Shown here piece after piece: positions 51,982 to 61,143 of a DNA stretch of 61,143 nucleotides. The notes below the pieces were generated by a model. That model ran no database searches, was not told the DNA's origin, and saw only the letters and a list, made by a program, of their open reading frames with translations. The DNA is taken from assembly GCA_016789745.1 (NCBI GenBank), contig JAEUQF010000135.1, forward strand, positions 1 to 61,143, given 5' to 3'. Source of the DNA: Bryobacterales bacterium (GTDB lineage: Bacteria > Acidobacteriota > Terriglobia > Bryobacterales > Bryobacteraceae). Position 1 is the stretch's first letter, and the number at the start of each line of letters is the position of its first letter. The translations under genes and the position numbers were made by a program.

Positions 51982-54900
51982 TCACGGGACCAGGAAGGCC
52001 CTGGCGATGAACACAGCCATTTGCCCGCGTGTGGTTTCGTCGCCCGGACAGAAGCGGTCGGGGGTGCAACCGGTGGTGATGCCCAGTTCCTTTAGCTTCT
52101 GGATGTAGGCGAAGAAGGGGTCGTTCGGGGGCACATCGGCGAACAGAGGTGCGGGTTGTACGGGGAAGCGGTCGGCGTCGGTGATTCCCAGCCTCGCGCG
52201 GACCAGGAACGCCGCCATTTGTCCGCGGGTAACGGTATCGGCTGGACAGAATGTCGTTGTGGTGCAGCCGGCGGTGATGCCGGTCTCACGGAGCTTTTGG
52301 ACGTAACGGAAGTAAGGATGGGTGGCGGGAACATCGGTGAAGTAAGGCGTGGAAGAGTACAGGAAGGTTTCGCCGAACAGGACGCGCACCAGGAATGCGG
52401 CCATTTCCGAGCGCAGCATGTCCTCCTCCGGGCAGTAGCGGGTGCCTCCACAGCCGGGAGAAACCTCGCGGGATTGCAGTAGTCCGATAGAGTCGAAGAA
52501 GGGGTGAGAGGCGGGGACATCGCTGAAACGCAGGGTGGGCGTCAGGCTTTTCTGAAGGAAATGCCAGAACTGGCCACCAACTGAGATGTAGGCCGGGCGC
52601 GGTTGGGCGATGTTTTGGGGGAGTGTGAAACGGAGGACGCCGGATCCAGTACCGGTGGTGGCGCCGGTGAAGGTGGGAAGGAGCGGAAACGCCTCTGCCT
52701 CCCACTGACAGGTGGGCCCGGTGGCGACTCGCAATTCGTAGGAGCCGAAAGTCCCACTGGGATTCGAATCAGCGCCACTGAGGTCGACGGTGCAGTTGGC
52801 GGCCAACTGCGTGACGTCGTAGCGGATGCCGGCGATGGTAACCGAGCCGGTGCGGGGGGTGTTTCCGGGATTGGCGGCGATTTCCAACCGGACGGAACCG
52901 GGCCCGGAGCCCGAGGTGCCGAGTACGATACGCAGCCAATCCAATGCAGAGGAAGCTTCCCACGTGCAGCCGGGGTTGGTTTCAATTTCCAGTCTGCGCA
53001 GGTCTCCCGTTGACGGGGCAGTGGTGGCCGTATCTAGGAGGGAAAAGGTGCAAGTCTGGGGCCCGCCGAGGAAATGGGCCGTAACGGTGCGTGGATTGGT
53101 CATCGTCAGGTTGGCGGGATTGTCGGTACCGAGGTCTCCGGACCAGTATTGGAATTGCGACGATGGCGAAGCGGTTACCTCCACCGTGGTTCCGGCGTTG
53201 TAGAAGCCGTCGACCGAAGGCGGATTGGCGGATATGCTACCCGGACCGCTGGCGGAGAGGGTCAACAGATGCTGGGTGAGGAAACTGGCGGTGTAGGTGG
53301 TATTCGTGGCGGGGGTGTTGATGTCGTGCGACTGGGTGCCATTATCGGACCAGGATGTGAATACCCACCGCGTACCAAAGGTTCCGAGAGTGGTGGGCGC
53401 GCCGAGAGAGCGCATGATGCCGACGACGCTGGTCACGGTGAGGGGTGCGACGACTGGCTGTCCGTCGAGGGTCAACTGCATTCCGGGAGGGTTGGATTGC
53501 AACGTAAGGTTGGCTTTTCGAGGCTGGATATCGACAAATGAGGTATGGGTGCGGCCCCCGGAATCGCGCACCGTGAGGTGAAACCGGTACCAGACGTTGG
53601 GCGATGTTTCCCCGATGGTTGGAATCGTCACGTTGCCGGAGGTGGAGCCGCAGGTTTCGGGGAGGAAGGGGTGGTTGTGGGCATCGTGATGGAAGTTGAC
53701 CAGCCAGCAGAAGTTGGCAGCGGGGATGGTGCCATCCTCCGGATCGGTGGCCGTGCCTGAGTAGCTAATGGTTTGCCCGCCGGAGTAGAGAGTGGTGCCG
53801 GCAGGAGCGGTGATGGTGCCTTGCGGGGGGCGGTTGCCGCCACCGGGTGTTACGGTAAGTGTCGCGGAGTTACTGAACTGACCTCCGAAGTCATTGGATA
53901 CGCGCACGCGAAACTGCGCACCGGAGTCCGCCAGACTTACGGAACTGAGTGATAACCGGTTCCCGGTCTGGCCGGGAATATCGGCTTGGTTGCGCTGCCA
54001 CTGGTAAGTGATGGGAGGGGCGCCGGCGGTGGTGACTTCGAAGGCGGCCGGCTCATTCTCGGCTACGGTGATACTCTGCGGATGCTCGGAGACGGTTGCC
54101 GGCTGGTTGCCGGTGTAGTCGATCTTCACGACGGCCTTCAAATCGCGGCTGAGATAGTAGAGGCTTCCGGTTGGCCCCACGATGAGGTAGACGGGAGCGC
54201 CGGCGCCTGTTGCGAATGGCTGCAGGTCAACCTGTCCGGTGGTGGCGTTCAGGGTGCGTATCCAGTCGGAACAATAGTCGGAGAAGAAGTACTTGCCCGT
54301 ATATTGCGAAGGGAAGTTAGCGCTTGTGGGGTTATAGAAGGCGCCGCCGGTGATGGCGCAGCCGCTGATGTCGCCGGTTCGGCCATAGGCGTAGAGAGGC
54401 GGTTTGAAGCTGGGGTCTGTGGTGGGGCCTTCGGTGGTGGGCCAACCGTAGTTTGCCCCAGCCACGCCCTCATTTATCTCTTCGTAGGCGTCCCTGCCGA
54501 CGTCGTTGATGAACATTCGTCCGGTGCCGGGCTGAAAGGCGAAAGTAAACGGGTTACGGAGGCCGTAAGCCCAGATCGCTTTGTTCTCACCCGTGACGGC
54601 GGGGGTATTGGAGAACGGGTTGTCGGAGGGGATGTACGTTGGCGGCAGATTCGGATCGAATCGGAGGATTTTGCCCAGGCGATTCTCGAGGCTCTGCGCA
54701 TGGGTGGGCACGCCGGTCTCTCCGAGAGCGACATACAGCATGCCGTCCGGTCCAAAGGCCATGGCTCCTCCGTTGTGGATGGCGCCGCTGAGCGGTTCGA
54801 ACTCCTTGAGGATGACTTCGCTGCCGGCGGCGACATCGCCATTCTGAGCGAAGCGGCTGATTCTGTTGCGGGCGGGGCTGGCTCCTGCTCCGGGAACGGT

Positions 54901-55194
54901 GTAGAAGACGTAGACGAAGGTATTGCTGGGGTCGACGGCAACCCCGACCAGACCTCGTTCGACCTGATTATCCGTTTGTACGGTGACGAAGGGGGTTGGC
55001 AACAATAAGCCGTTCTTGATGACCCGCAGCACCCCGTTCTGCTGGCACACGAACAGTCGCCCGTCCGGTGCGATGGCCATGGCCGTGGGGACATCGATTC
55101 CTGTGATCGCCACCTCGGAGAATCCGGAGGGAAGCGTGGCTGCGTAACCCGAGGTTATAAGTTGGAGGAAGCAGGAAAGAACAACAAACAACAT
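51982..55194 (-). CDS. Large exported sugar-dehydrogenase-like protein with Ig, BACON-like and three SLH domains
   Basis: 1070 residues; ATG at 55194 with GGAG 8 bases upstream. A signal peptide ends at SGYAA. Residues about 20-385 form a six-bladed propeller of the PQQ glucose/sorbosone dehydrogenase type (VPTAMAIAPDGRLFVCQQNG; ERGLVGVAVDPSN; IWAYGLRNPFTFAFQPGTGRMFINDVG). Residues about 386-455 form an Ig-like domain, then two or three beta domains including a YWSGDLGTDNPANLTM-type repeat. BACON-like segments follow near 715-880 (CTWEASSALDWLRI). Residues 888-1070 contain three S-layer homology repeats with paired cysteines. It is likely a cell-surface dehydrogenase or scaffold. Confidence 0.88.
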   Translation of the reverse strand: MLFVVLSCFLQLITSGYAATLPSGFSEVAITGIDVPTAMAIAPDGRLFVCQQNGVLRVIKNGLLLPTPFVTVQTDNQVERGLVGVAVDPSNTFVYVFYTVPGAGASPARNRISRFAQNGDVAAGSEVILKEFEPLSGAIHNGGAMAFGPDGMLYVALGETGVPTHAQSLENRLGKILRFDPNLPPTYIPSDNPFSNTPAVTGENKAIWAYGLRNPFTFAFQPGTGRMFINDVGRDAYEEINEGVAGANYGWPTTEGPTTDPSFKPPLYAYGRTGDISGCAITGGAFYNPTSANFPSQYTGKYFFSDYCSDWIRTLNATTGQVDLQPFATGAGAPVYLIVGPTGSLYYLSRDLKAVVKIDYTGNQPATVSEHPQSITVAENEPAAFEVTTAGAPPITYQWQRNQADIPGQTGNRLSLSSVSLADSGAQFRVRVSNDFGGQFSNSATLTVTPGGGNRPPQGTITAPAGTTLYSGGQTISYSGTATDPEDGTIPAANFCWLVNFHHDAHNHPFLPETCGSTSGNVTIPTIGETSPNVWYRFHLTVRDSGGRTHTSFVDIQPRKANLTLQSNPPGMQLTLDGQPVVAPLTVTSVVGIMRSLGAPTTLGTFGTRWVFTSWSDNGTQSHDINTPATNTTYTASFLTQHLLTLSASGPGSISANPPSVDGFYNAGTTVEVTASPSSQFQYWSGDLGTDNPANLTMTNPRTVTAHFLGGPQTCTFSLLDTATTAPSTGDLRRLEIETNPGCTWEASSALDWLRIVLGTSGSGPGSVRLEIAANPGNTPRTGSVTIAGIRYDVTQLAANCTVDLSGADSNPSGTFGSYELRVATGPTCQWEAEAFPLLPTFTGATTGTGSGVLRFTLPQNIAQPRPAYISVGGQFWHFLQKSLTPTLRFSDVPASHPFFDSIGLLQSREVSPGCGGTRYCPEEDMLRSEMAAFLVRVLFGETFLYSSTPYFTDVPATHPYFRYVQKLRETGITAGCTTTTFCPADTVTRGQMAAFLVRARLGITDADRFPVQPAPLFADVPPNDPFFAYIQKLKELGITTGCTPDRFCPGDETTRGQMAVFIARAFLVP

Positions 55195-55242
55195 TCGTAT
55201 AACTCCATCAATGAAGCGCCGCGGGCTGTCTGGTAACGCTGT

Positions 55243-56856
55243 TTACGGCTGACGTAGGTGAAACAATGCTGATGCGCCGAACCGGGAAACTTTCTGGAGG
55301 CGGAGAGGCTCGCGCAGGGAGGCCAACTCCGTTTCCAGATTGGATAAGTCGCTCTGGAAGATGTAGAGTCCTTCTGGCGGGATCTTGCCGGCGAGGAGCC
55401 AGTCGCGGAGCATGCCGGGCAGTAACTGGGTATCCAGGGTCCAGGGGCCGCAGGGACAGAGTAGGCGATAGCCGTCGTATTGGATATCGACGGTGCCGTG
55501 CGGGCGGTCGTGATACGGACTGTAGACGTTTCTTCCGAGGTAGTAGCCGAGCCGAATCAGGCCGGGATGATCGGTGAGCAGGGTAGAGTCTTTGGGCAGG
55601 CTGCGAATCGCTGCGACGGCGGCCAGCATGGACTGGCGGGAATCGGCGGGGCCTGGGATGTAGGGGGCACGCTGGTGGGCAGCAATCGACCAGGGGACGA
55701 CGGCGCAACTGAGTATTGCGAGCACCGCGGTGCGGTTCGGCGCCAGACGCGAGATCGCGTAGCCAAGACCGGCGGCCAGGAACGGTTGAAACAGGGAGGA
55801 GTGGCGCGAGTTGCCGTAAGGGAACACGCCTGCCAAGGCTGCCGCACACCCCAGCAGCACTGGCAAGCCTAGCAGCAGACTGGTTGTCATCGGATGGCGG
55901 ATGCTCTGGTCGCGTCCGCTTGCAATCCATATCAGGGCGCCGGCGAACAGCAGGGCACCGATCACGGCAAGCGGCTGCAGTTCGAGGAGGTAGCCGAAGA
56001 CCGCTACCGTCTGCCGGAGCGAGAAGCTGATAGGGTTGTCTGTTTCTGGCCAGAAGTAGCTGTCCCGAAGAAAGCGTCGCAAAGCGGCTTCACTGGCGCT
56101 GCCCCGCAGGGAACGGATGTGCGTGGTGTAGAGCCAGCCACAAATACCGACGGCACCCAGCTGGTACAGCACCCACTGGCGCACAAGATCCGCGTTCAAG
56201 TGCCGCTTGCCAATATGAACAAGTATAAAGATGCCCAGCACAATGCAAATCCAGACGGCCGAGTAATTGGTGAGAATTGACACATATTCGGCCAGCATTG
56301 CGATAGCGAGCCATTGCGCCGATTTGTCCCGCAACACTCGCTCAAGTCCGTAGAGTGCGACCGTCGTTGCCGCGAGGAACAGCGCGTAGTTCCTGACTTC
56401 ATATCCGAGCGAGACCAGGCCCGGTGAAAATGCGAGCAGAACCAAGGCGGCGATGCCCGCCCGGGATCCGAACATCTGCCGTGTCCACAGAAAGGCGAAG
56501 AGAAGAAACGCCGTGCCGAAACAAAGGGTTGGCAGGCGGAGGGCGAACTCGCTCTGCCCCAGCATCATGGTGAAATGCAGGAGAAAGACATAGAGCGGGG
56601 GATAGGTGTGAATGCCGGTCAGGGTCTCCAGGCGCACATCGCGAAGACTGGGTTGATGCGCAAAGAGAAAATGGAAGCCTTCGTCAGGATTCAGGCGGAA
56701 AGTGACGGAAAAATAAAAGCGGAAAGCCAGGGACAGTAGCAGGATAATGGCAACAATCCACGCCTCCCTGGGAATCCTGGTGTACCAGGGCGATGGGGGA
56801 GTGTGTGGGATTGCAGTTGCTTTGACCTGGCGTGAGTGGCTAACCGAGGTCTTCAC
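55243..56856 (-). CDS. GT39/PMT-like polytopic membrane glycosyltransferase
   Basis: 537 residues from GTG at 56856. At least ten hydrophobic helices are visible. The first outer loop carries RLNPDEGFHF, the acidic Asp-Glu site of GT-C glycosyltransferases (PMT, ArnT). GIHTYPPLYVFLLHFTM follows, another feature of the family. These enzymes use lipid-linked sugars to modify proteins or lipid A. The acceptor is unknown. It lies 48 bases before the SLH-domain protein gene on the same strand, so glycosylation of that surface protein is a possible link. Confidence 0.87.
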   Translation of the reverse strand: MKTSVSHSRQVKATAIPHTPPSPWYTRIPREAWIVAIILLLSLAFRFYFSVTFRLNPDEGFHFLFAHQPSLRDVRLETLTGIHTYPPLYVFLLHFTMMLGQSEFALRLPTLCFGTAFLLFAFLWTRQMFGSRAGIAALVLLAFSPGLVSLGYEVRNYALFLAATTVALYGLERVLRDKSAQWLAIAMLAEYVSILTNYSAVWICIVLGIFILVHIGKRHLNADLVRQWVLYQLGAVGICGWLYTTHIRSLRGSASEAALRRFLRDSYFWPETDNPISFSLRQTVAVFGYLLELQPLAVIGALLFAGALIWIASGRDQSIRHPMTTSLLLGLPVLLGCAAALAGVFPYGNSRHSSLFQPFLAAGLGYAISRLAPNRTAVLAILSCAVVPWSIAAHQRAPYIPGPADSRQSMLAAVAAIRSLPKDSTLLTDHPGLIRLGYYLGRNVYSPYHDRPHGTVDIQYDGYRLLCPCGPWTLDTQLLPGMLRDWLLAGKIPPEGLYIFQSDLSNLETELASLREPLRLQKVSRFGASALFHLRQP

Positions 56857-57053
56857 TTTTCGGATACTTCCTATGGGTCAGATCGAATATCTATCCTACC
56901 CTGATTGGGGATACACAGTCACACCCAAAATGGCTTGATTTACCACGATGGCGGCTTCGGTTTGTCGACCGCATACCGTGTTTGCAGTAGAGGCGTAGGG
57001 GCAACCTGGCGGACGCAATCTGCGATAGGATGACGGGGACCGCGAAAGGTCCC
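56857..57053. promoter_or_regulatory. Divergent control region of GT39 and Oar-like receptor genes
   Basis: A 197-base gap between divergent starts. AAAGG lies shortly before the receptor ATG at 57054, and AGGAAG about 10 bases before the GT39 GTG. No strong palindrome or consensus promoter was found by eye; no small gene with good features is seen here. Confidence 0.4.
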
Positions 57054-60000
57054 ATGTCGATACTTCGAACTCTTCTGCTCTCCCTTCTTCCCTCCTTCCT
57101 TTTTGCGCAAGGCGTGAACGGAACCATTGCCGGGGTGGTTACAGACCAGGCCGGATCTGTGATTGCCAATGCCAAAGTCACGCTGCTGAATGAAGGCACG
57201 AATTTCATGCGGGAAACCGTAAGTAATGCCAGCGGGCAGTATGTGGCGAACGCGATGCCACCGGGCGCGTACCGGATCACGGTGGAACAGCCGGGGTTCC
57301 GGAAGTTGGTTCGCGCTGGTGTAGAGTTGACCGCGGCCGATGCGGTGACGGTGGATCTGAGGTTGGAGGTGGGCGATGTGCAGTCCACGATTGAGGTGAC
57401 CGAAGCGGCGCCTCTGCTGCAATCGCAGACGGCCATGGTGTCGTCGCTGGTGAACAATGAGCAGATCGTGGAGATGCCGCTGAAGAGCCGTACGTTCACC
57501 TCGCTGGTGCTGTTGGGGCCGGGGGCGTATGCGGGATCGGCGGGCAACCTGACCACATCGCCGTATGCGATGCGCGGGGATGTGAACATTTCCGTGAACG
57601 GGTCGAGCCCGCAGAACAACTCGTACTTTGTGGATGGGATGGTGAACCGGAACCTGTGGCTGAGCACGCTGATCATGGTGCCGACAGTGGATTCGATTCA
57701 GGAGATGCGGGTACTTACGTCGAATTACACGGCCGAGTATGGGATTGCGGCGGGTGCGATCACGATTGTGCAGACGCGGAGTGGGAGTAACAAGCTGCGG
57801 GCGAGCGTGTATGAGTTCTTCCGTAACTCGGCGATGGACGCGAACACGTTCTTCAACAACCGGCTGGGCGTGGCGCGGCCGGGGTTCCGGCGGAATGAGT
57901 TTGGCGGCACTGTAGGCGGGCCGATCCGCAGGGACCGGACGTTCTTCTTCGCGGATTACCAGGGGATCCGGCTGGCGCAGCCGCGGACGACGATCGCCTC
58001 GATTCCGACGTTGGCGCAGCGCGATGCCGTGATCAACGGCAACTTCGGGCAGTTAGGGCTGAACGTGTTTGATCCGTATTCGGTGACGGGCGGGTTGCGA
58101 GCGCCGTTCCCGGGGAACGTGATTCCGCGAAACCGGCTGGACCCTGCCGCGGGGCGGGTGTTTGGTCTGCTGCCGAATCCGACGTCACCGGCGGCGAATC
58201 GGAACTTCGCGTTTAACCCGACGCAGACGCAGAGCACGAATCAATTCGATGTGCGGGTGGATCAGAACGTGGGGACGTCGGACCGGTTCTTCTTCAAGTA
58301 TTCGTTCGATAAGACGAGCCTGGTGATACCGGGGTCGCTGCCGATTGCGAATGCAGGGAACATTCCTTCGAGCGCGTACCTGGCTGCGGATGGAACGCTG
58401 CCGGCGACGGATACACCGCTGCGCAATCAGTCGGGGACGTTCAACTATGTGAAGGTGTTCTCCCCGACGTTGATTAATGAGGTGCGGCTGGGCGTGGTGC
58501 GGTGGAACCAGAACATCGCCCCGTTGGGGAATCCGTTCAATACGGCGTCGGCGGTGGGGATACCGGGGGTGAACATCAACGATAAGTCCGGCGGGCTGCC
58601 GTCGCTGTCGATTACTGGGTTTGCGGGGTTAGGGGATAACTCGACTTATCCGGAAGAGAGCCGCTCGGCGTCGTTCCAGTATGAGGATGTGATGACGTGG
58701 ACGCGCGGGAATCATACGTTGAAGGCGGGGGCGATTTATATACGGCACCGGTTCAACGGGTTCTCGGCGTTTCCGACGCGCGGGGATTTCGCGTTCAACG
58801 GGCAGTTCACGCGGCAGATCGGGACGACGGGCGCGGCGACGGCGCTGTCGGATTACGCGATTGGGGGATGGAGCGGGCTCAACCGGAACATCCTGGTGGG
58901 CACGTTCGGGCTGCGGTTCTGGAACCTGGGCGCGTTCGTGGATGATACCTGGCGTGTGAACAACCGCTTCACGTTGAACTACGGGCTGCGGTACGACATC
59001 CAGGCGCCGCCCTATGAGGTTTACGATCGCTGGTCGAATTTCAATCTGGATACGGCGAAGTTGGAGATTGCCTCCGGGTCGGGCGACGCGCGGCGATTGC
59101 GGAAGCTGGATCTGAATAACTGGTCGCCACGGATTGGGCTGACGTATATGCTGACGAATGACCGCAAGACGGTGCTGCGCTCGGGTTTTGGTGTGTCGTA
59201 TGTCGAAGCGGGGCAGGGAGGCGGGCAGCTGTATAAGAACCTGCCGTTCTTCTTCTCGCAGGTGCTGGCGACGGACCAGAACGCGGCGCCAGTGGGACGG
59301 TTGTCGGAAGGGATTCCGGCCGCGGTGCAGCCGGATCGCAACGACATTGTCGGGTTGTCGTCGGGGAGTCCGAATGCATGGGCGTATGATCTGCAATCGA
59401 CGAAGGTGATGCAGTGGAGCCTGGGCGTGCAGCGGGAGATATTGCCGCAGACGCTGATGGATGTGAGTTACATCGGGACGCGGACCATTGGGCTGATCTC
59501 GAATATGAATATCAACCAATCGGTGCCGGGGGCGGGGGCGCAGAATCCGCGGCGGCCGTTCTTTGCCGTGAATCCGGGGTTAGTGAATTTGACGTATCGG
59601 AGTAACTACGCGGGGGCGAAGTATCACTCGATGCAGGTGCGCATGGAGAAGCGATACAGCGCGGGGTTCACGGCGTCGTTCGCGTACACCTATTCGAAGT
59701 ACATGGCGAACGGAACGAACATCAATGGTGGTGGCAACGGGGCTCCGCAGGACTTCCGCTGCACACGGTGCGAGTGGGGGCCGATGCCGGAGGACCGGAA
59801 CCATATCGCGGTGGTGAATCATAACTGGGAGTTGCCGTTTGGCAAGGGACGGCGGTTTGTGTCGAGCGGGTTGGCCAGCCACATCATCGGGAACTGGAAT
59901 CTGACGGGCATCTGGACGATGTCGACCGGGGAGAAGTTTACCGCTACCGCAGCGGCGGCGGTGTCGAATTCGGCGGGCGGCGGTGGCGACCGGCCGAACC

Positions 60001-60332
60001 GGATTGCGAATGGGAATCTGCCTTCGGGGCAGCGAACGATCGACCGCTGGTTTGACTTATCGGCGTTTGTAGCGGCGCCGCAGTTCACGTTTGGGAACTC
60101 GGGCCGGGGGATCCTGGTGGGGCCTGGGAGCTTCAACGTCGATGCGGGCATTCAGCGCGAGTTCCCATTGGGTGAAGGGCGGCGAGCGCAGTTCCGGTGG
60201 GAGTTGTTCAATGCCTTCAACCGGGCAAATTTCGCGACGCCGAACGCGGCGATTGGGAATGCTCTGGCCGGTGTGATCTCCGGGACGGCACCGGCTCGTG
60301 TGATGCAGCTTGGATTGAAGCTTTATTTCTGA
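57054..60332 (+). CDS. Oar-like TonB-dependent receptor with N-terminal carboxypeptidase-regulatory domain
   Basis: 1092 residues from the ATG at 57054, chosen because a clean signal peptide (MSILRTLLLSLLPSFLFAQ) follows. Residues 22-105 form a CarboxypepD_reg-like beta domain (GTIAGVVTDQAGSVIANAKVTLLNEGT). Residues about 120-235 form the plug (SLVNNEQIVEMPLKSRTFTSLVLL), and the rest a beta barrel ending in LGLKLYF. Such proteins abound in Acidobacteriota and import or bind glycans and other large compounds at the outer membrane. It shares its stop base with the sulfatase start, which suggests the two act on the same sulfated substrate. Confidence 0.93.
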   Translation: MSILRTLLLSLLPSFLFAQGVNGTIAGVVTDQAGSVIANAKVTLLNEGTNFMRETVSNASGQYVANAMPPGAYRITVEQPGFRKLVRAGVELTAADAVTVDLRLEVGDVQSTIEVTEAAPLLQSQTAMVSSLVNNEQIVEMPLKSRTFTSLVLLGPGAYAGSAGNLTTSPYAMRGDVNISVNGSSPQNNSYFVDGMVNRNLWLSTLIMVPTVDSIQEMRVLTSNYTAEYGIAAGAITIVQTRSGSNKLRASVYEFFRNSAMDANTFFNNRLGVARPGFRRNEFGGTVGGPIRRDRTFFFADYQGIRLAQPRTTIASIPTLAQRDAVINGNFGQLGLNVFDPYSVTGGLRAPFPGNVIPRNRLDPAAGRVFGLLPNPTSPAANRNFAFNPTQTQSTNQFDVRVDQNVGTSDRFFFKYSFDKTSLVIPGSLPIANAGNIPSSAYLAADGTLPATDTPLRNQSGTFNYVKVFSPTLINEVRLGVVRWNQNIAPLGNPFNTASAVGIPGVNINDKSGGLPSLSITGFAGLGDNSTYPEESRSASFQYEDVMTWTRGNHTLKAGAIYIRHRFNGFSAFPTRGDFAFNGQFTRQIGTTGAATALSDYAIGGWSGLNRNILVGTFGLRFWNLGAFVDDTWRVNNRFTLNYGLRYDIQAPPYEVYDRWSNFNLDTAKLEIASGSGDARRLRKLDLNNWSPRIGLTYMLTNDRKTVLRSGFGVSYVEAGQGGGQLYKNLPFFFSQVLATDQNAAPVGRLSEGIPAAVQPDRNDIVGLSSGSPNAWAYDLQSTKVMQWSLGVQREILPQTLMDVSYIGTRTIGLISNMNINQSVPGAGAQNPRRPFFAVNPGLVNLTYRSNYAGAKYHSMQVRMEKRYSAGFTASFAYTYSKYMANGTNINGGGNGAPQDFRCTRCEWGPMPEDRNHIAVVNHNWELPFGKGRRFVSSGLASHIIGNWNLTGIWTMSTGEKFTATAAAAVSNSAGGGGDRPNRIANGNLPSGQRTIDRWFDLSAFVAAPQFTFGNSGRGILVGPGSFNVDAGIQREFPLGEGRRAQFRWELFNAFNRANFATPNAAIGNALAGVISGTAPARVMQLGLKLYF

Positions 60333-61143
60333 TGAATACACGGCGATCGTTTCTGAAGAGTGCGGCTGCGGCGCCTTTGCTGCCTTTGGGATGTGGGAAG
60401 AAGGCGGCGGAGGCGGCGCGGCCGAACATTCTGTTTGTGATTGCGGACGACCAGTCGTGGCTGCATTGCGGGGCCTATGGGGCAAAGCAGGTGGCAACGC
60501 CGGCGTTTGACCGGGTGGCGCGGGAGGGGGTACTGTTCCGGCATAGCTTTTCGGCCTGTCCCTCGTGTACGCCATCGCGCAGTGCGGTATTGAGCGGGCG
60601 CCACGTGTGGCAACAACGCGAGGCGGGTGTGCTGTATGGGTCGATGCCGAAGGATCTGCCGGTCTATCCGCTGTTGCTGGAAGACGCCGGGTATCACGTG
60701 GGGCATACGGGCAAGGGATGGGCGCCAGGGGATTGGAAGGCGTTGGGGCTGTCGCGGAATCCATGCGGAAAGGAGTACGCGGCGAGGAAGCATAAGGACG
60801 CTGTGCCGCCGGCGATTGATGCAGTGGACTATGCGGATAACTTCGCGGAGTTCCTGCGGGATCGGCCGGAAGGTAAGCCGTTCTGTTTCTGGTTGGGGTC
60901 GCGGGAACCGCACCGGCTGTACGATCCGGGGCTGGGTCTGCGCACCGGGAAGAAGTTGAGTGATGTGGAGGTGCCGCCGTTTTTGCCGGATACGCCGGAG
61001 GTACGGTCCGACATCCTGGACTACATCGCGGAGATTGAGTGGTTTGATAAGCAATTGGCGCGGACGTTGGCGGTGCTGGAAGCCAAGGGAGAGTTAGATA
61101 ACACCCTGGTGGTGGTGACCAGCGATAATGGCATGCCCTTTCC
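60332..61143 (+). CDS. Type I sulfatase (C-terminus cut by window edge)
   Basis: 270 codons are visible. MNTRRSFLKSAAAAPLLPL is a Tat signal, and GCGKK just after may be a lipobox, so the enzyme could be a surface or periplasmic lipoprotein. PNILFVIADDQ holds the metal-binding Asp pair (39-40). Cys79 in CTPSRSAVLSGRH is the residue converted to formylglycine by an anaerobic or aerobic sulfatase maturase. VVVTSDNGMPF, at the edge, is the C-terminal metal site. It removes sulfate from polysaccharides or related esters. The reading frame is open to the window edge. Confidence 0.93.
   Translation, partial: MNTRRSFLKSAAAAPLLPLGCGKKAAEAARPNILFVIADDQSWLHCGAYGAKQVATPAFDRVAREGVLFRHSFSACPSCTPSRSAVLSGRHVWQQREAGVLYGSMPKDLPVYPLLLEDAGYHVGHTGKGWAPGDWKALGLSRNPCGKEYAARKHKDAVPPAIDAVDYADNFAEFLRDRPEGKPFCFWLGSREPHRLYDPGLGLRTGKKLSDVEVPPFLPDTPEVRSDILDYIAEIEWFDKQLARTLAVLEAKGELDNTLVVVTSDNGMPF

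Noticed and set aside
53986..55008. 340-residue plus-strand frame opposite the SLH-domain protein
   Set aside because: Antisense shadow over the dehydrogenase propeller; no ribosome site or motif.
1..61143. CRISPR arrays, transposons, tRNA or rRNA genes, prophage
   Set aside because: No regular short repeats with spacers, no transposase or integrase and no cloverleaf or rRNA sequence was noticed on reading; a dedicated RNA search was not possible here.

Overview
The window reads as part of a GC-rich chromosome from an Acidobacteriota member, most like the Bryobacterales/Solibacter group. This is inferred from gene content: two PadR regulator plus ADOP-type (acidobacterial duplicated orphan permease) pairs, an Oar-like TonB-dependent receptor coupled to a sulfatase, a DUF1587/1592/1588/1585 protein, many Tat-exported enzymes and a tricorn-type S41 protease. 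No rRNA, tRNA, CRISPR array, transposase, integrase or prophage block was recognised. Genes are densely packed, with many 1-8 base start/stop overlaps.

Layout. 1-3030 (minus): truncated DUF1592-family protein and a tannase/feruloyl esterase. 3031-6349: divergent control region, a doubtful small exported protein, and a fused SecDF with an unusual helix-hairpin-helix-like insertion. 6373-14875: two PadR-ADOP modules, each behind TTGACATTC and an inverted repeat, flanking an exported NADAR-domain protein and a Kelch/LamG protein. 14893-15523: MazE/MazF-like toxin-antitoxin pair with a perfect operator-like repeat. 15561-22816: an Rrf2-hemerythrin-napD-napA-napB-tetraheme lipoprotein-NrfC-like-NrfD-like operon, followed by a convergent MOSC gene.

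23517-28252: a PGRP-type amidase with a coupled two-TM protein, a squalene-cyclase-like protein, a serine hydrolase and a tandem universal stress protein. The last is coupled to an RND efflux operon (27188-34334), preceded by a small acidic exported protein. 35132-43703 (plus): an eight-gene co-directional run: Tat-exported HUMPS-family protein, ThuA-like protein, neutral-ceramidase-like protein, CoA-transferase, three-subunit molybdenum hydroxylase, MoaD-like protein. 43712-48314 (minus): tricorn protease, zinc alcohol dehydrogenase, exported cupin-like protein. 48423-51975: M13 metallopeptidase, small exported protein and HTTM-DCC fusion, all translationally coupled. 51982-56856 (minus): GT39-like membrane glycosyltransferase and a 1070-residue sugar-dehydrogenase/Ig/BACON/SLH protein. 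57054-61143: Oar-like receptor and a truncated sulfatase.

The two most notable systems are the nap cluster and the 35-43.7 kb run. In the nap cluster, NapC, NapG and NapH are replaced by a multiheme/NrfC/NrfD module resembling Qrc or alternative complex III, and the NapB-like subunit is an internally duplicated tetraheme protein. In the 35-43.7 kb run, exported hydrolase-like proteins are linked to a cytoplasmic CoA-transferase and molybdenum hydroxylase.
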